Assembly: GCA_040754315.1 (NCBI GenBank)
Contig: JBFMCS010000044.1
Coordinates: forward strand, 1-62,015
Source: Bacillota bacterium
Lineage (GTDB): Bacteria; Bacillota; Sulfobacillia; DUSP01; JBFMCS01
Direction of reading: 5' to 3'
DNA: 62,015 nucleotides
The translations under genes were made by a program, and so were the position numbers. Below, piece by piece: positions 27,685 through 36,759 of the stretch (position 1 is the first letter of the stretch; every line of letters starts with the position of its first letter). Below the pieces are notes generated by a model. The model made no database searches, was not told where the DNA came from, and saw nothing but the letters and a program-made list of their open reading frames with translations.

Positions 27685-28389
27685 ATGTTGGACATAATAG
27701 ACCTTACCCTGAAAATGCATGACGGGTTCTGCACCCTGGGGCATCTCCCCCGTACGATTGTGCTGGAACATTCGGACTACTCGGCATCCCGCTACCGGTT
27801 CTCCCTGCCCTGTGAAGGTAACATGACGAAGACACTAATCCTGTCAGACCACGCCGGGACACACGTGGATGCCCCTGTCGATTTCTGCAAGGGGGCTGCG
27901 GATGTTGCCGAAATACCGCTGGAGAGACTGATGGGCGATGGTATCCTGTGCGACGCCTCCCTACGACCTCCAGGCACGCCCGTTCTGACCAGGGATCTGG
28001 AAGACGCCCTTGGGAAGGTGGCTTTGGAGCCTAAAGACAAGGTAATACTGGTGCGATGCAGCCGCGAGGCATGGGGTGAGGGAGGGTTTTTCCAAACGAA
28101 GGGCCTTTCGGGTGACGCGGCGCGATTCCTGCTCTCATTGAAACCCAGGTGCGTAGGGGTGGATCTACCCGTGGTAGATGACATTGAAGACCGGGCGTTT
28201 CCTGCTCACATGACGCTCCTTGGGGCGGGTATCCCTGTGGTGGAAAGCCTGGTCAATCTTGGTATTCTGGGACAGGAGCCCTTCATCTTCATCGGGCTGC
28301 CTTTGAGGATCCAGGGCCTCACTGGATCCCCCCTGAGGGCAGTCGCCGTTAGGGAATTGACTGAGAAAAAGGGGAGTGTGATAGGGTGA
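27685..28389 (+). CDS. Cyclase-family (KynB-like) metal-dependent hydrolase
   Basis: This 234-residue protein belongs to the cyclase/arylformamidase family. The metal motif HAGTHVDAPVDF is present, but its last ligand position, usually His, is Asp here. Family members hydrolyse N-formylkynurenine, lactone-like or amide bonds. ATG 27685 lies close behind the DUF401 stop (GGGTGAG ahead of it). The gene overlaps the DUF1847 gene by four bases. A hydrolytic ring-opening step on the imported compound is a reasonable guess, but the substrate is not indicated. Confidence 0.78.
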   Translation: MLDIIDLTLKMHDGFCTLGHLPRTIVLEHSDYSASRYRFSLPCEGNMTKTLILSDHAGTHVDAPVDFCKGAADVAEIPLERLMGDGILCDASLRPPGTPVLTRDLEDALGKVALEPKDKVILVRCSREAWGEGGFFQTKGLSGDAARFLLSLKPRCVGVDLPVVDDIEDRAFPAHMTLLGAGIPVVESLVNLGILGQEPFIFIGLPLRIQGLTGSPLRAVAVRELTEKKGSVIG

Positions 28390-29039
28390 ATTGTGGCAAG
28401 TGCAAGGTATTCGTATGCAGGGAGGGGCAGCCGGAAAAGGCTCCAGAAGATTGCCCCATGCGCCGGGAAGAAGAACTCTACAATGCTGCCTTTGACAAGT
28501 ATTCTAATCCCACTGTGAGGAGAATTGCACTCAGCGCTGCCAGAACTGAGGCGGCAGGGTACTGCGAATGGACCCGTGTTGAGGAGGTCATGGAGTTCTC
28601 CAGGGGAGCAGGGTTTCAAAGGTTGGGGATAGCGTTTTGCGTAGGGCTCCGCAGGGAGGCTGCTATGTGTCAGGCACTATTTGAGGCCAACGGCTTCGAG
28701 GTGCGTTCAGTGGCCTGTAAGACTGGGCGGCGAGACAAGTCCGAGTGGGGGCTCAAGGACGACGAGAAGATACATAAGGGCGGATTTGAGGCCGCCTGCA
28801 ACCCGGTGGCCCAGGCGCTCCTTCTGAACAAGGCAGGTACGGATCTCAATGTCCTGATAGGACTTTGTGTCGGACACGATACCCTGGTAATGAGGTTCTC
28901 GGAAGCGCCTGTTACCGTTCTCATCGCAAAGGACAGGGTCCTCGCCCATAACCCAGCCGGTGCCCTCTACTGTCACCACAGTTACTTTGGTAAGAAGCTC
29001 CTCTCCCATGGTGCTGGGGGAGGTGATGGACATGAGTGA
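28386..29039 (+). CDS. DUF1847 family cysteine-rich protein
   Basis: The 217 residues match the DUF1847 family of anaerobes. An N-terminal cysteine set (NCGKCKVFVCREG, then DCPMRREE) could bind metal or a cluster, and further conserved pieces are CVGLRREA, CNPVAQA and IGLCVGHDTL. No activity is established for the family. The start GTG overlaps the cyclase stop and the end overlaps the start of the decayed dehydratase, so it is part of the same unit. It may handle a metal centre or redox step. Confidence 0.75.
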   Translation: MNCGKCKVFVCREGQPEKAPEDCPMRREEELYNAAFDKYSNPTVRRIALSAARTEAAGYCEWTRVEEVMEFSRGAGFQRLGIAFCVGLRREAAMCQALFEANGFEVRSVACKTGRRDKSEWGLKDDEKIHKGGFEAACNPVAQALLLNKAGTDLNVLIGLCVGHDTLVMRFSEAPVTVLIAKDRVLAHNPAGALYCHHSYFGKKLLSHGAGGGDGHE

Positions 29040-30505
29040 GAGACGAAGGAGCCTCGAGCTGTGGGAGGGCTCCGAAAGGGTGACTCACAGGGCGCTTCTC
29101 TATTCCATAGGGCTAAGTGCCAGGACAGATACAAATCCCTTATTGGCATCTTATTGGCATCGCAAACTCCTGGAACGACCTTCTTCCGAGGTCCAGGCAC
29201 CTACGGTCACTGGCAGATGCCGTTAGAGAGGAGTATCTGAGGCAGGTTGGGTCCCCCTGGAGTTCAACACCATCGCCGCTTGTGACGCCTTGCCCAAGGG
29301 CACCTGGGTATGCGCTATATACTTCCCAGCAGGGAGATTATATGTGCCTCTGTCGAGATAATGCTGGAGGCGCACAGGCTCGACGGGGTAGTAGTGATGT
29401 CTAGTTGTGACAAGATAACCCCTGCCATGATCATGGCTGCGGCTCGCGTGGACATACCTGCGGTTTTTCTCCCTGCGGGAGTAATGATGGCGGGCTCGTA
29501 CGATGGTAGAAAACTGACCCTCTCCAGCACCCGTGAGTATTCCGCACGCTGTGCTGCCGGCGAGATGACCCTTGAGGAGATGACACGCATCGAAGAGGCA
29601 TCCTGCCCCACCCTGGGGACCTGCTCAATGATGGGGACAGCCAACACCATGGCATGCCTCACCGAGGCGTTAGGGCTCGCGCTTCCCCAGTCCACTACGA
29701 CCCTCGCGGTATCCTCCGCCAAAATGCGGCAGGCGCTGGAGACGGGTCGACTTGCGGTCCGCCTGGTCAATGAGGGTTTAAGGCCCAGCCTGATCTTGAC
29801 AAGGGCAGCCCTAGAGAACGCCGCCCGGGTAGGGCTCGCCATCGGCGGCTCCACCAACCTGGTGCTCCACCTCTTGGCACTCTCCAACGAACTAGACCTG
29901 GGCCTCGATCTAGTGTCCATTGATAGACTGAGCGATGAGACACCATGTCTTGTGCGGGTGAGCCCGTCTGGCCGGCTACCATCGACGATTCTCACAATGC
30001 TGGAGGTGTGCCAGCGGTCTTGAAAGCCCTTGGCGACATGATATCAGATGCCTCGACGGTAAGGGGACCCATTCTTAGAGTGGCCGCCAGTGCTGATTGG
30101 CTTGATCGTGATACCATAAGGGCTCGGGATAACCCCTTTCGAACGGATGGTGGCATTACCGTGCTCAGGGGGAACCTGGCCCCGGAGGGCTCTGTCGTGA
30201 AACGGTCAGCTGTAAATCCCGACATGATGGTGCACGAGGGGCCAGCGGTAGTCTTCGAGGGCCTTGAGGAGGCCATGTCCGGGCTTAAAGGCGGAAAGAT
30301 TGCACCTGAGCGCGTTGTAAGGGAACAGGCCAGGATGAAGGGGATCACAGAGGAAGAGGTCATGCGGCTCTTCTATGATTACCCCCTGAAGCGTTTGGTT
30401 AGGCCAGACCATGTAGCTGATATGGTGATCTACCTGACGGGGGCTGCGGGTTCCAGCATCAGCGGTGAAGACATCAATATCACTGCTGGAGGCGTCATGG
30501 GATAG
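29032..30505 (+). pseudogene. Decayed dihydroxy-acid dehydratase (IlvD/Edd family) fused to an SDR tail
   Basis: IlvD-type pieces appear in order but in changing frames: RRSLELWEGSERVTHRALL (29032 on), IGIANSWND, VPLEFNTIAACD, MRYILPSREII through to SCDKITPAMIMAAARVDIP, and SHNAGGVPAV. The frame changes near 29140-29161, 29244, 29305 and 29970. The first coincides with a perfect 11-bp tandem duplication (29140-29150 and 29151-29161). After KGGKI near 30300 the same open frame continues as the C terminus of a short-chain dehydrogenase (PLKRLVRPDHVADMVIYL, then INITAGGVMG), so a deletion joined two genes. ATG 29032 follows GGGGGAGGTG. The functional ancestor probably dehydrated a sugar acid. 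Several separate lesions make a sequencing error unlikely. Confidence 0.82.
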
Positions 30506-30894
30506 ACACGCAAACGAGCGATACTGACAACCGAGAAGCGAAAGCCAAAGGCGGTGACCGCAGGGGATGCCCCAATAGGTTCTTCAGCCAGGTGATGTCT
30601 GCGGCCACTTTGGGTGCCGGGCCTTGACTTGTGCTTGCTCGTAAGGTGCCCGCCCAAGTAGGGTTGCGCAGAGTCTCCTCTATGCTTTAGGGTATGCCAC
30701 ATGTCATCAAGTTCGATAGCGGAGCCTCAGGATTGGGTCACATTTCGGCGAGTGTCCTCCAGGGAAGGAACGCTTGCTCAAAGCCATAGCATACAGCATA
30801 CCATTCCTGAATAGTCCTAATCGCGCTGCTGCACTCGTATCCAACAGTGAAGGGCGGACGAGGTAGTCACTATCTAGAAACGGGGGAGATGCCA
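30506..30894. other. Gene-free spacer before the glycyl radical enzyme
   Basis: These 389 bases hold no recognisable gene. Given the chimeric pseudogene just before it, this is probably further scar tissue. The promoter of the glycyl radical enzyme must lie here or upstream, but I could not pick a convincing -35/-10 pair or a terminator hairpin. Confidence 0.4.
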
Positions 30895-33282
30895 ATGAGT
30901 CGTGCCTGCACTGAACGCATTGCCAGACTCCGAGAGGATCACCTGTCTCTCAAGCCAGGTCTATGCGCGGAGAGGGCCCTTGTGTTTACCAGAGTGTTCA
31001 GAGAGACAGAAGGCGAGCCCATGATCATCAGAAAGGCCAAAGCCTTCAAGAGGCTCTGCGAAACAAAGACCATTGCCATTCGGCCCGATGAGCTAGTGGT
31101 GGGGAGCCCTGGTTCCAGGCCACGGATGGCCATCTTCTGCCCGGATATCTGCTGGGGCTGGGTGGAAGAAGAACTTGACACAATGAGCTCAAGGCCTCAG
31201 GACCCGTACGACGTTGCCCAGGAGACCAAGAGGCTTATCAGGGAAGAGATCCTTCCCTACTGGAAAGGAAGGTCTCTGTACGAGTGGTTCCTTGACAAGG
31301 TGCCGGAGGATACGCGCAGGCTTGCAGTGGGAACTGATATCTGTGACGTTCTAATTAAGTCCTTTAACGGTCCGGGGGAGATGTCACCCGGATATGGGAA
31401 CGTGGTATTCCCCAAGGGCTTCAACGCGATAAGGGATGAAACGCTTGAGGTCATGAAGGCCTATGATCCTGAGAACCCTGCCCATAAACATAGGCTGGAC
31501 TTCCTTGAAGCCGTGGTTCTCGTTTCGGAGGGCATCGTGCACCTGGCGAAGCGCTACGCCGAAGAAGCCCAGCGGCAGGCCGCATCAGAGACAGAACCCC
31601 GGCGACAGGCGGAATTGGAGGGGATCGCATCCGTATGCCTTCATGTCCCCGGCAACCCGCCTAGAACATTTCATGAGGCCATGCAGATGGTGCAGTTCGT
31701 TCAGATGGGACTAGCCATGGAGGTGAATGCGCCAGCCTACTCGCCCGGGCGCTTTGACCAGTACATGTACCCGTACTTTAGGAAAGATATGGAAGATGGG
31801 CGCATAACCCAGGAAGAGGCCCAGGAATTAATCGAGTGCCTGTGGATAAAGCTATCTGAGGCAGTCTGGCTCCACAGCAAGGATGACGCTCGGTTCTTCG
31901 CAGGATATAATCCCTTCCTGAACCTCGGAGTGGGTGGCGTGACGCACGATGGGTCTGACGCCACCAACGAACTCTCCTACATGTGTGTCCAGGCCTCCAT
32001 GAACGTGAGGCTGTTCCAGCCCTCACTCTCCGTTAGGGTTCACGACGATACGCCCCGCGACTTGCTTGTTAAAGTATTCGATCTGGTGAAGCTGGGGGAC
32101 GGCTTTCCCGCCATCCACAACGATAAAGCCACAATCCAGATGATGCTACTTAAGGGCGTGTCGCTGGAAGATGCCAGAGACTGTGCTATCGTGGGCTGTG
32201 TGGAACCAAACGCCGCTGGGAAGATGGCCCAGTGGAGTGACGGGGGACACTACAACTTCGGTTCCGCGGTGGAATTCGCCCTGTTTGACGGGTATCACAG
32301 GCTCAGCGGGGAGTACGTAGGGGCAAGGACAGGAGATCCCAGGGACTTCAACTCGTTTAACCAGTTCAAACGGGCTGTCTTTGATCAAATCAGCTTCTTC
32401 ATCAAGCATCTTGCAACAGCGGCGGTCATTTGCGAGGAGGCCCACGAGCTATTCTGCCCCATGCCCTTTGGCTCCACCACAATAGAGGACTGCGTGAAGA
32501 GAGGCCTTGACATAACCATGGGTGGCGCCAGATATAACGCGGGGCCCGCTTTCCTGGGAACAGGAGTCGCGGATGTATCCAATTCCCTCGCAGCTGTTAA
32601 GAAGTTTGTTTTTGACGAGAAAAGGGTAAGCATGGAGGACCTCTTGGATGCTCTGTCCGCCAACTTTGAAGGGTACGAGACCCTAAGGCTGTCCCTGATG
32701 AACGAGGCACCAAAGTACGGCAATGATGACAATGATGTGGATCAGTTCGCCTTGGAGGTTACCGAACACAGCTTTCGAGAGTGCCAGAAATACCGTAGCC
32801 GGAGGGGCTGCAGGTTCATTTCTGCTCTCTACCCTGTAGCGTCCCATGTACCTCACGGTGCGGTGGTGGGGGCACTTCCCTACGGGCGAAAGATGTGTGA
32901 ACCCCTGGCGGACGGTGTATCCCCATGGCGTGGGACTGACCTCCACGGCCCGACGGCCGCGCTCAAGTCAGTGGCCAAGATACGCCACGCAAACCACACT
33001 GCAGGAACTTTGTATAACATGAAGTTTAACCCATCAGTTGTGGACGGGGAGCGGGGCACCGATAACCTGATCGCCTTGGTGAAATCCTTCTTTGAACTTG
33101 GGGGCTTTCACCTACAATTCAACATAATCTCAGCCGACACCCTGAGAAGGGCACAGGAGCATCCCGAACGATACGGGGCCCTGATGGTTCGGGTAGCCGG
33201 CTATAGCGCTTACTTCGTACACCTTTCTAGGGAGATGCAGGACGACATCATTGCGCGCACGGAATACCTGGAGATGAACTAG
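30895..33282 (+). CDS. Glycyl radical enzyme (dehydratase/lyase-type, GCVEP class)
   Basis: This 795-residue radical enzyme is activated by the AdoMet enzyme downstream. The thiyl-radical cysteine C435 and the catalytic-base glutamate E437 sit in VGCVEPNAAGK. The radical glycine G769 is in VRVAGYSAYFV near the C terminus. Cys-x-Glu is the arrangement of diol, choline, hydroxyproline and sulfonate-cleaving enzymes, not of pyruvate formate-lyase with its Cys-Cys pair. The segment QWSDGGHYNFGSAVEFALF after the active site should help define the substrate, which I cannot name. No microcompartment shell genes are near. ATG 30895 is eight bases after GGGGGAG; ATG 30889 is too close. Confidence 0.9.
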   Translation: MSRACTERIARLREDHLSLKPGLCAERALVFTRVFRETEGEPMIIRKAKAFKRLCETKTIAIRPDELVVGSPGSRPRMAIFCPDICWGWVEEELDTMSSRPQDPYDVAQETKRLIREEILPYWKGRSLYEWFLDKVPEDTRRLAVGTDICDVLIKSFNGPGEMSPGYGNVVFPKGFNAIRDETLEVMKAYDPENPAHKHRLDFLEAVVLVSEGIVHLAKRYAEEAQRQAASETEPRRQAELEGIASVCLHVPGNPPRTFHEAMQMVQFVQMGLAMEVNAPAYSPGRFDQYMYPYFRKDMEDGRITQEEAQELIECLWIKLSEAVWLHSKDDARFFAGYNPFLNLGVGGVTHDGSDATNELSYMCVQASMNVRLFQPSLSVRVHDDTPRDLLVKVFDLVKLGDGFPAIHNDKATIQMMLLKGVSLEDARDCAIVGCVEPNAAGKMAQWSDGGHYNFGSAVEFALFDGYHRLSGEYVGARTGDPRDFNSFNQFKRAVFDQISFFIKHLATAAVICEEAHELFCPMPFGSTTIEDCVKRGLDITMGGARYNAGPAFLGTGVADVSNSLAAVKKFVFDEKRVSMEDLLDALSANFEGYETLRLSLMNEAPKYGNDDNDVDQFALEVTEHSFRECQKYRSRRGCRFISALYPVASHVPHGAVVGALPYGRKMCEPLADGVSPWRGTDLHGPTAALKSVAKIRHANHTAGTLYNMKFNPSVVDGERGTDNLIALVKSFFELGGFHLQFNIISADTLRRAQEHPERYGALMVRVAGYSAYFVHLSREMQDDIIARTEYLEMN

Positions 33283-33336
33283 AGGCCTCCGGGGCAGCCG
33301 TGCGGTCAAAAGCAGTGCGGGGTGAGGAGGGATCCC

Positions 33337-34257
33337 ATGGAAGTAGGCTCCTGCGCCGCAGGTGCTGTAGTATTTGATATTGAGCGGTTCGCCATCCACG
33401 ATGGGCCGGGAATAAGAACTCTGGTGTTCCTTAAGGGATGCCCTCTCAGGTGTCTTTGGTGTGCCAATCCAGAGTCCCTGACCAGCCAAGTAGAGATGAT
33501 CTTTCTTGAGAATGACTGCTGTGATTGTGGCGGTTGCACAGCGGTTTGTCAATACGGGGCAATCTTCAAGGATCCCGCGGGCCAGCTGACAACTGACAGG
33601 ACCAAGTGCCAGACTTGCGGGGCGTGTACCACTGCATGCCCCGCGAATGCGCGCAAGACGGTTGGACAGTGGATGACTGTATCTGAGGTTATGGATGTTG
33701 TCCTAAGAGACGAGGTGTTTTACCGGCACTCGGGTGGTGGCCTCACAATTGGTGGCGGGGAGCCCACTGTGTGGCCGGAGTTCCTCACGGATCTCCTGAA
33801 GGCAGCTACGGAGAAGGGCCTTCATACTACCATCGAAACCTGCGGCTACGCAGAGTGGAAGGTTCTAGAGACCGTTCTGCTCTATACGGGCTTATTCCTT
33901 TACGATCTGAAACACATGGACGATTCTGCTCACAAGCGGCTTACCGGACGCTCCAACCAAACCATACTGGCTAACCTGGCGCGCTTGGTTGAGAACGGAG
34001 CGAAGGTTCTAGTAAGGATGCCCGTCATACCGGGGTTCAATGATGGGGTGGAGAACCTGATGAACACCGCGGGGTATGTAAAAAGCCTCGGGCTCAAGAC
34101 TATGAATCTTCTGCCCTACCACAATTATGGCTCGGTGAAGTACCCAAGACTTGGCAAGAAATACGCATTACCAGATGTCAAGTGCATGGCGATAGAGGAT
34201 CTCTGGGAGCACAAGAAACTGATTGAGGTAGCTGGACTCGAATGCATTCTTGGCTGA
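33337..34257 (+). CDS. Glycyl radical enzyme activating protein (radical SAM)
   Basis: This 306-residue AdoMet radical activase generates the glycyl radical on its partner. The CxxxCxxC motif lies in LKGCPLRCLWCANPES, followed by a ferredoxin-like insert with two Cys clusters (CCDCGGCTAVC and CQTCGACTTACP). That insert is typical of activases of dehydratase-type glycyl radical enzymes rather than PFL-AE. GGGEPTVWPEF corresponds to the AdoMet-binding GGE region. ATG 33337 follows GAGGAGGG. The gene starts about 54 bases after its substrate enzyme. After it, about 215 bases without a gene precede the DUF1445 gene. Confidence 0.92.
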   Translation: MEVGSCAAGAVVFDIERFAIHDGPGIRTLVFLKGCPLRCLWCANPESLTSQVEMIFLENDCCDCGGCTAVCQYGAIFKDPAGQLTTDRTKCQTCGACTTACPANARKTVGQWMTVSEVMDVVLRDEVFYRHSGGGLTIGGGEPTVWPEFLTDLLKAATEKGLHTTIETCGYAEWKVLETVLLYTGLFLYDLKHMDDSAHKRLTGRSNQTILANLARLVENGAKVLVRMPVIPGFNDGVENLMNTAGYVKSLGLKTMNLLPYHNYGSVKYPRLGKKYALPDVKCMAIEDLWEHKKLIEVAGLECILG

Positions 34258-34472
34258 TAGGATTTTCGTAATCTCTTGGTCACCCGAACCGCTTCAGTAT
34301 CAGGTTGATGAGTGCCCGGCAAGACTAGGAGCCTTTGGGATATCACACAAGGGGAGCAAGATGCGGTTGGCAAACCGGAATAGCAGGGGACTTCAGTATA
34401 GGGAGGGGCAAAGCCCTCGCCCACTGATTTGGCGAATAATGGGGCAGAGTTGCTTCTAAGGGGGAAGACAAA

Positions 34473-35258
34473 GTGAGTGAGACTCCGAGAGAAATTCGAC
34501 AGAGGATCCGTGAGGGAACATGGTTTGGTACAACCGTTGGTTGCGCAAAAGGGTACATGCAGACGGGACTAGCCATCTTGCCAAAGGTCTTGGCTTTTGA
34601 CTTTCTGCTATTCTGCCAGCGCAATCCCGCACCTTGCCCCGTTGTCGATGTCACTGAGCCAGGGAATCCAGAGGCGGGGTATATAGCCCCGGGAAGTGAC
34701 ATAAGGCATGACTTACCAAGGTACAGGGTCTACGCTAAGGGTGACCTAATCGATGAACCTAGCAACATCACTAAGTACTGGAGAGACGATCTTGTAGGCT
34801 TCATGCTGGGTTGTAGCTTCACTTTTGAGGGCGAACTGGCGGATCACGGCATACCTTTGAGGCACGTTGAAGAAAGGAAAAGAGTGCCGATATTCATCAC
34901 CAACAGAGAGTGCATGCCGGCCGGCATATTCCGGGGCAATATGGCGGTTACTATGAGGCCGATACCCTCCCAAATGGTTTCCCAGGCCATTCAGATCACA
35001 GGGGCGATGCCGAAGGCTCACGGAGCGCCAGTTCATGTCGGTTTCCCCGAAGCCTTGGGAATAGCGGATATCCACAAGCCCGATTTTGGCGATCCAGTGA
35101 CTATAAAGCCGGGAGAAATCCCCGTATTCTGGGCCTGCGGGGTTACCGTTCAGGTGCTGGGCCGAACAATAAAACCTGAGCTGCTTATCACGGAAGCCCC
35201 CGCGCACATGTTCATAACCGACTACTCATATAGAGGTTTAGTTGCTAAGACTGTATAG
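34473..35258 (+). CDS. DUF1445 / D-glutamate cyclase-like hydro-lyase
   Basis: The 261 residues match the DUF1445 family, annotated as putative hydro-lyases; one eukaryotic homologue is D-glutamate cyclase. Seen here are REGTWFGTTVGCAKGYMQ near the N terminus, ILPKVLAFDFLLFCQRNP, LVGFMLGCSFTFEGEL, MRPIPSQMVSQAIQIT and FWACGVTVQ. These fit the family from end to end at normal length. It may catalyse lactam formation or hydration of a small acid. The link to the glycyl radical enzyme upstream is by position only. GTG 34473 follows AAGGGGGAAG. Confidence 0.78.
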   Translation: MSETPREIRQRIREGTWFGTTVGCAKGYMQTGLAILPKVLAFDFLLFCQRNPAPCPVVDVTEPGNPEAGYIAPGSDIRHDLPRYRVYAKGDLIDEPSNITKYWRDDLVGFMLGCSFTFEGELADHGIPLRHVEERKRVPIFITNRECMPAGIFRGNMAVTMRPIPSQMVSQAIQITGAMPKAHGAPVHVGFPEALGIADIHKPDFGDPVTIKPGEIPVFWACGVTVQVLGRTIKPELLITEAPAHMFITDYSYRGLVAKTV

Positions 35259-36338
35259 ATAGCAGTCCTGACGAAGGAAGCGCAGCACTGTCGAAGTGAT
35301 CGAATCATGGCACTTCAACTCCTCAACGGGGTATACTTATTGCTGCGACTATGTTGCCGCTAATCGTGATAGTCCGGCCATGGTGGCGAACGGACCCTCG
35401 AACAAGTTGAATTGGATCTTGAAGAGGCATAAGAAGCACAGGAAACACCCAAGCCTAGGCTTGCGCCGACAAGGCTAAGACTTAAGCACAGGCTGTTTAG
35501 ATCCACCAGGGGGCCCACCATTCTGCTGCTTCCCAGACGTAAACTGGGGCCAACGCAGCTAGCCCCAAATCCGGAGGTAAGCAACCATGTTGCCGACAAT
35601 TGGGGCTAGAGACACACGGTAAATTATCGAAGCCAGCCCTACTTTCACAGCTGTTGAGTCCCTGTTGTCTCATGAGCGCCCCCATCGTACGTTGATTGTA
35701 GTCCTGTCCACACGAACAGGGACACCAAGGTGCTTCAACTTTCCAAACGATTATCGGATGGTGGACACTGATTGCTCTCTCGTGGCTTCCATGTCCAAGC
35801 GCTACCTGAGCCGCTAGGTTGAACAGTGCTGCACCAAGTGCTGCCTCAGGCTTCACCTTGGCAAGTGCCTCTAGCCTGAGGAAGTTGTACTGGCAAGAGG
35901 GCGCAGCCTGTACCCTGAGAATGTACATTGCTGTAAGCGGCGTCGGTACCAAGCTTACCGTAACGTGACTCCCTAGGAAAGGTTCTTACGTCCATGGATC
36001 TATAGCCGCGCGCCCCTTATGCCCGGCCTGCTCTTTCACCTGGGTTCCGCATGACCTTGGGGGAGACCTCAAAAGTGCTGCACCTCCGGTGCCGCACGCC
36101 GGAACCTCGCAAACCTTCCTCAACTTCGCTTTCTCCCGATGTCCACCTTTTGAGGGTCTCTTCGGCCATGGCATCCCTTCGCAATCTTACGAATACAAAC
36201 GCTATAGAGGGCAACCTAGCCATTGGAAGTATTGCGACTCGATAGCCCGGCCTGCGCTTCACCTCAAGATGGAATATACTTATAGGCCTTGGGCAATCTT
36301 ATAGGAGCAATGCCAATTCGAGGACAGGAGGTGAAGTG
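35259..36338. other. About 1.1 kb without an intact gene, probably decayed sequence
   Basis: Both strands lack a convincing gene. A minus-strand frame around 35500-35950 contains LRLEALAKVKPEAALGAALF, and another around 36020-36260 contains FVFVRLRRDAMAEETLKRW. Both read like fragments of real proteins, perhaps transposases, but neither can be identified. No terminal inverted repeats were found. This stretch is the boundary between the catabolic genes and the spoIIP-lepA core region. Confidence 0.4.
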
Positions 36339-36668
36339 ATGGTGTTCAGGCTTGTCGTGCGCTTCATCGTATCGGCTTTGGTCCTTCTGGTCATGAGTAC
36401 TTTTCTCCCGGGTTTCCAGATCGCTGGCTTCGTCAACGCCCTTATCGCGGCCGTGGCCATCGCGGTCCTTGGTTACCTGGCAGAACTACTCCTGGGAGAA
36501 AAGGCATCTCCCCAGAGCCGCGGCATCACCGGCTTCATTGCCGCCGCTGTAGTCATCTTCCTGGCCCAGTTCCTTGTTCCCACCATGAGCGTGACGGTGT
36601 TGGGAGCATTGCTGGCCGCGGTGGTAATCGGTCTCGTGGATGCCTTTGTGCCCACAGCCTTGAGGTAG
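36339..36668 (+). CDS. Holin-4-like (PF04020-type) small membrane protein
   Basis: This is a 109-residue protein with four predicted helices: VVRFIVSALVLLVMS, ALIAAVAIAVLGYLAE, ITGFIAAAVVIFLAQF and VLGALLAAVVIGLVD. The pattern matches the phage-holin-4 superfamily of bacterial membrane proteins (YvlD-like). Despite the name, most members are chromosomal and not phage-borne, and no phage genes are near. ATG 36339 follows AGGAGGTG by five bases; GTG 36336 is too close. A strong hairpin ends the unit, so it is probably monocistronic. Confidence 0.75.
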   Translation: MVFRLVVRFIVSALVLLVMSTFLPGFQIAGFVNALIAAVAIAVLGYLAELLLGEKASPQSRGITGFIAAAVVIFLAQFLVPTMSVTVLGALLAAVVIGLVDAFVPTALR

Positions 36669-36683
36669 GGAAGGCATCCACTC

Positions 36684-36710
36684 GGCCCCGGCTCCGGCCG
36701 GGGCCATTTC
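36684..36710 (+). terminator. Rho-independent-like terminator after the holin-like gene
   Basis: GGCCCCGGC (36684-36692), loop TCCG, then GCCGGGGCC (36697-36705) form a perfect 9-bp stem 16 bases after the stop, followed by ATTTCATCTTTGT. The stem is very stable; the U tract is short and interrupted. Confidence 0.65.
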
Positions 36711-36759
36711 ATCTTTGTGCCACCCGGAGCATATAGATGTCCTGTGAATCGGTCTCCAG

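Noticed and set aside
29032-30505. Intact short dehydratase plus separate small genes
   Set aside because: Conserved IlvD blocks occur in order across several frames with an 11-bp duplication at one break, so this is one decayed gene, not several.
30895-33282. Pyruvate formate-lyase
   Set aside because: The active site has a single Cys followed by Val-Glu-Pro rather than the adjacent Cys-Cys pair of PFL, and the activase has the ferredoxin-type insert.
36339-36668. Phage holin marking a prophage
   Set aside because: The holin-4 family name is misleading: members are common chromosomal membrane proteins, and no endolysin, integrase or structural phage gene is present.
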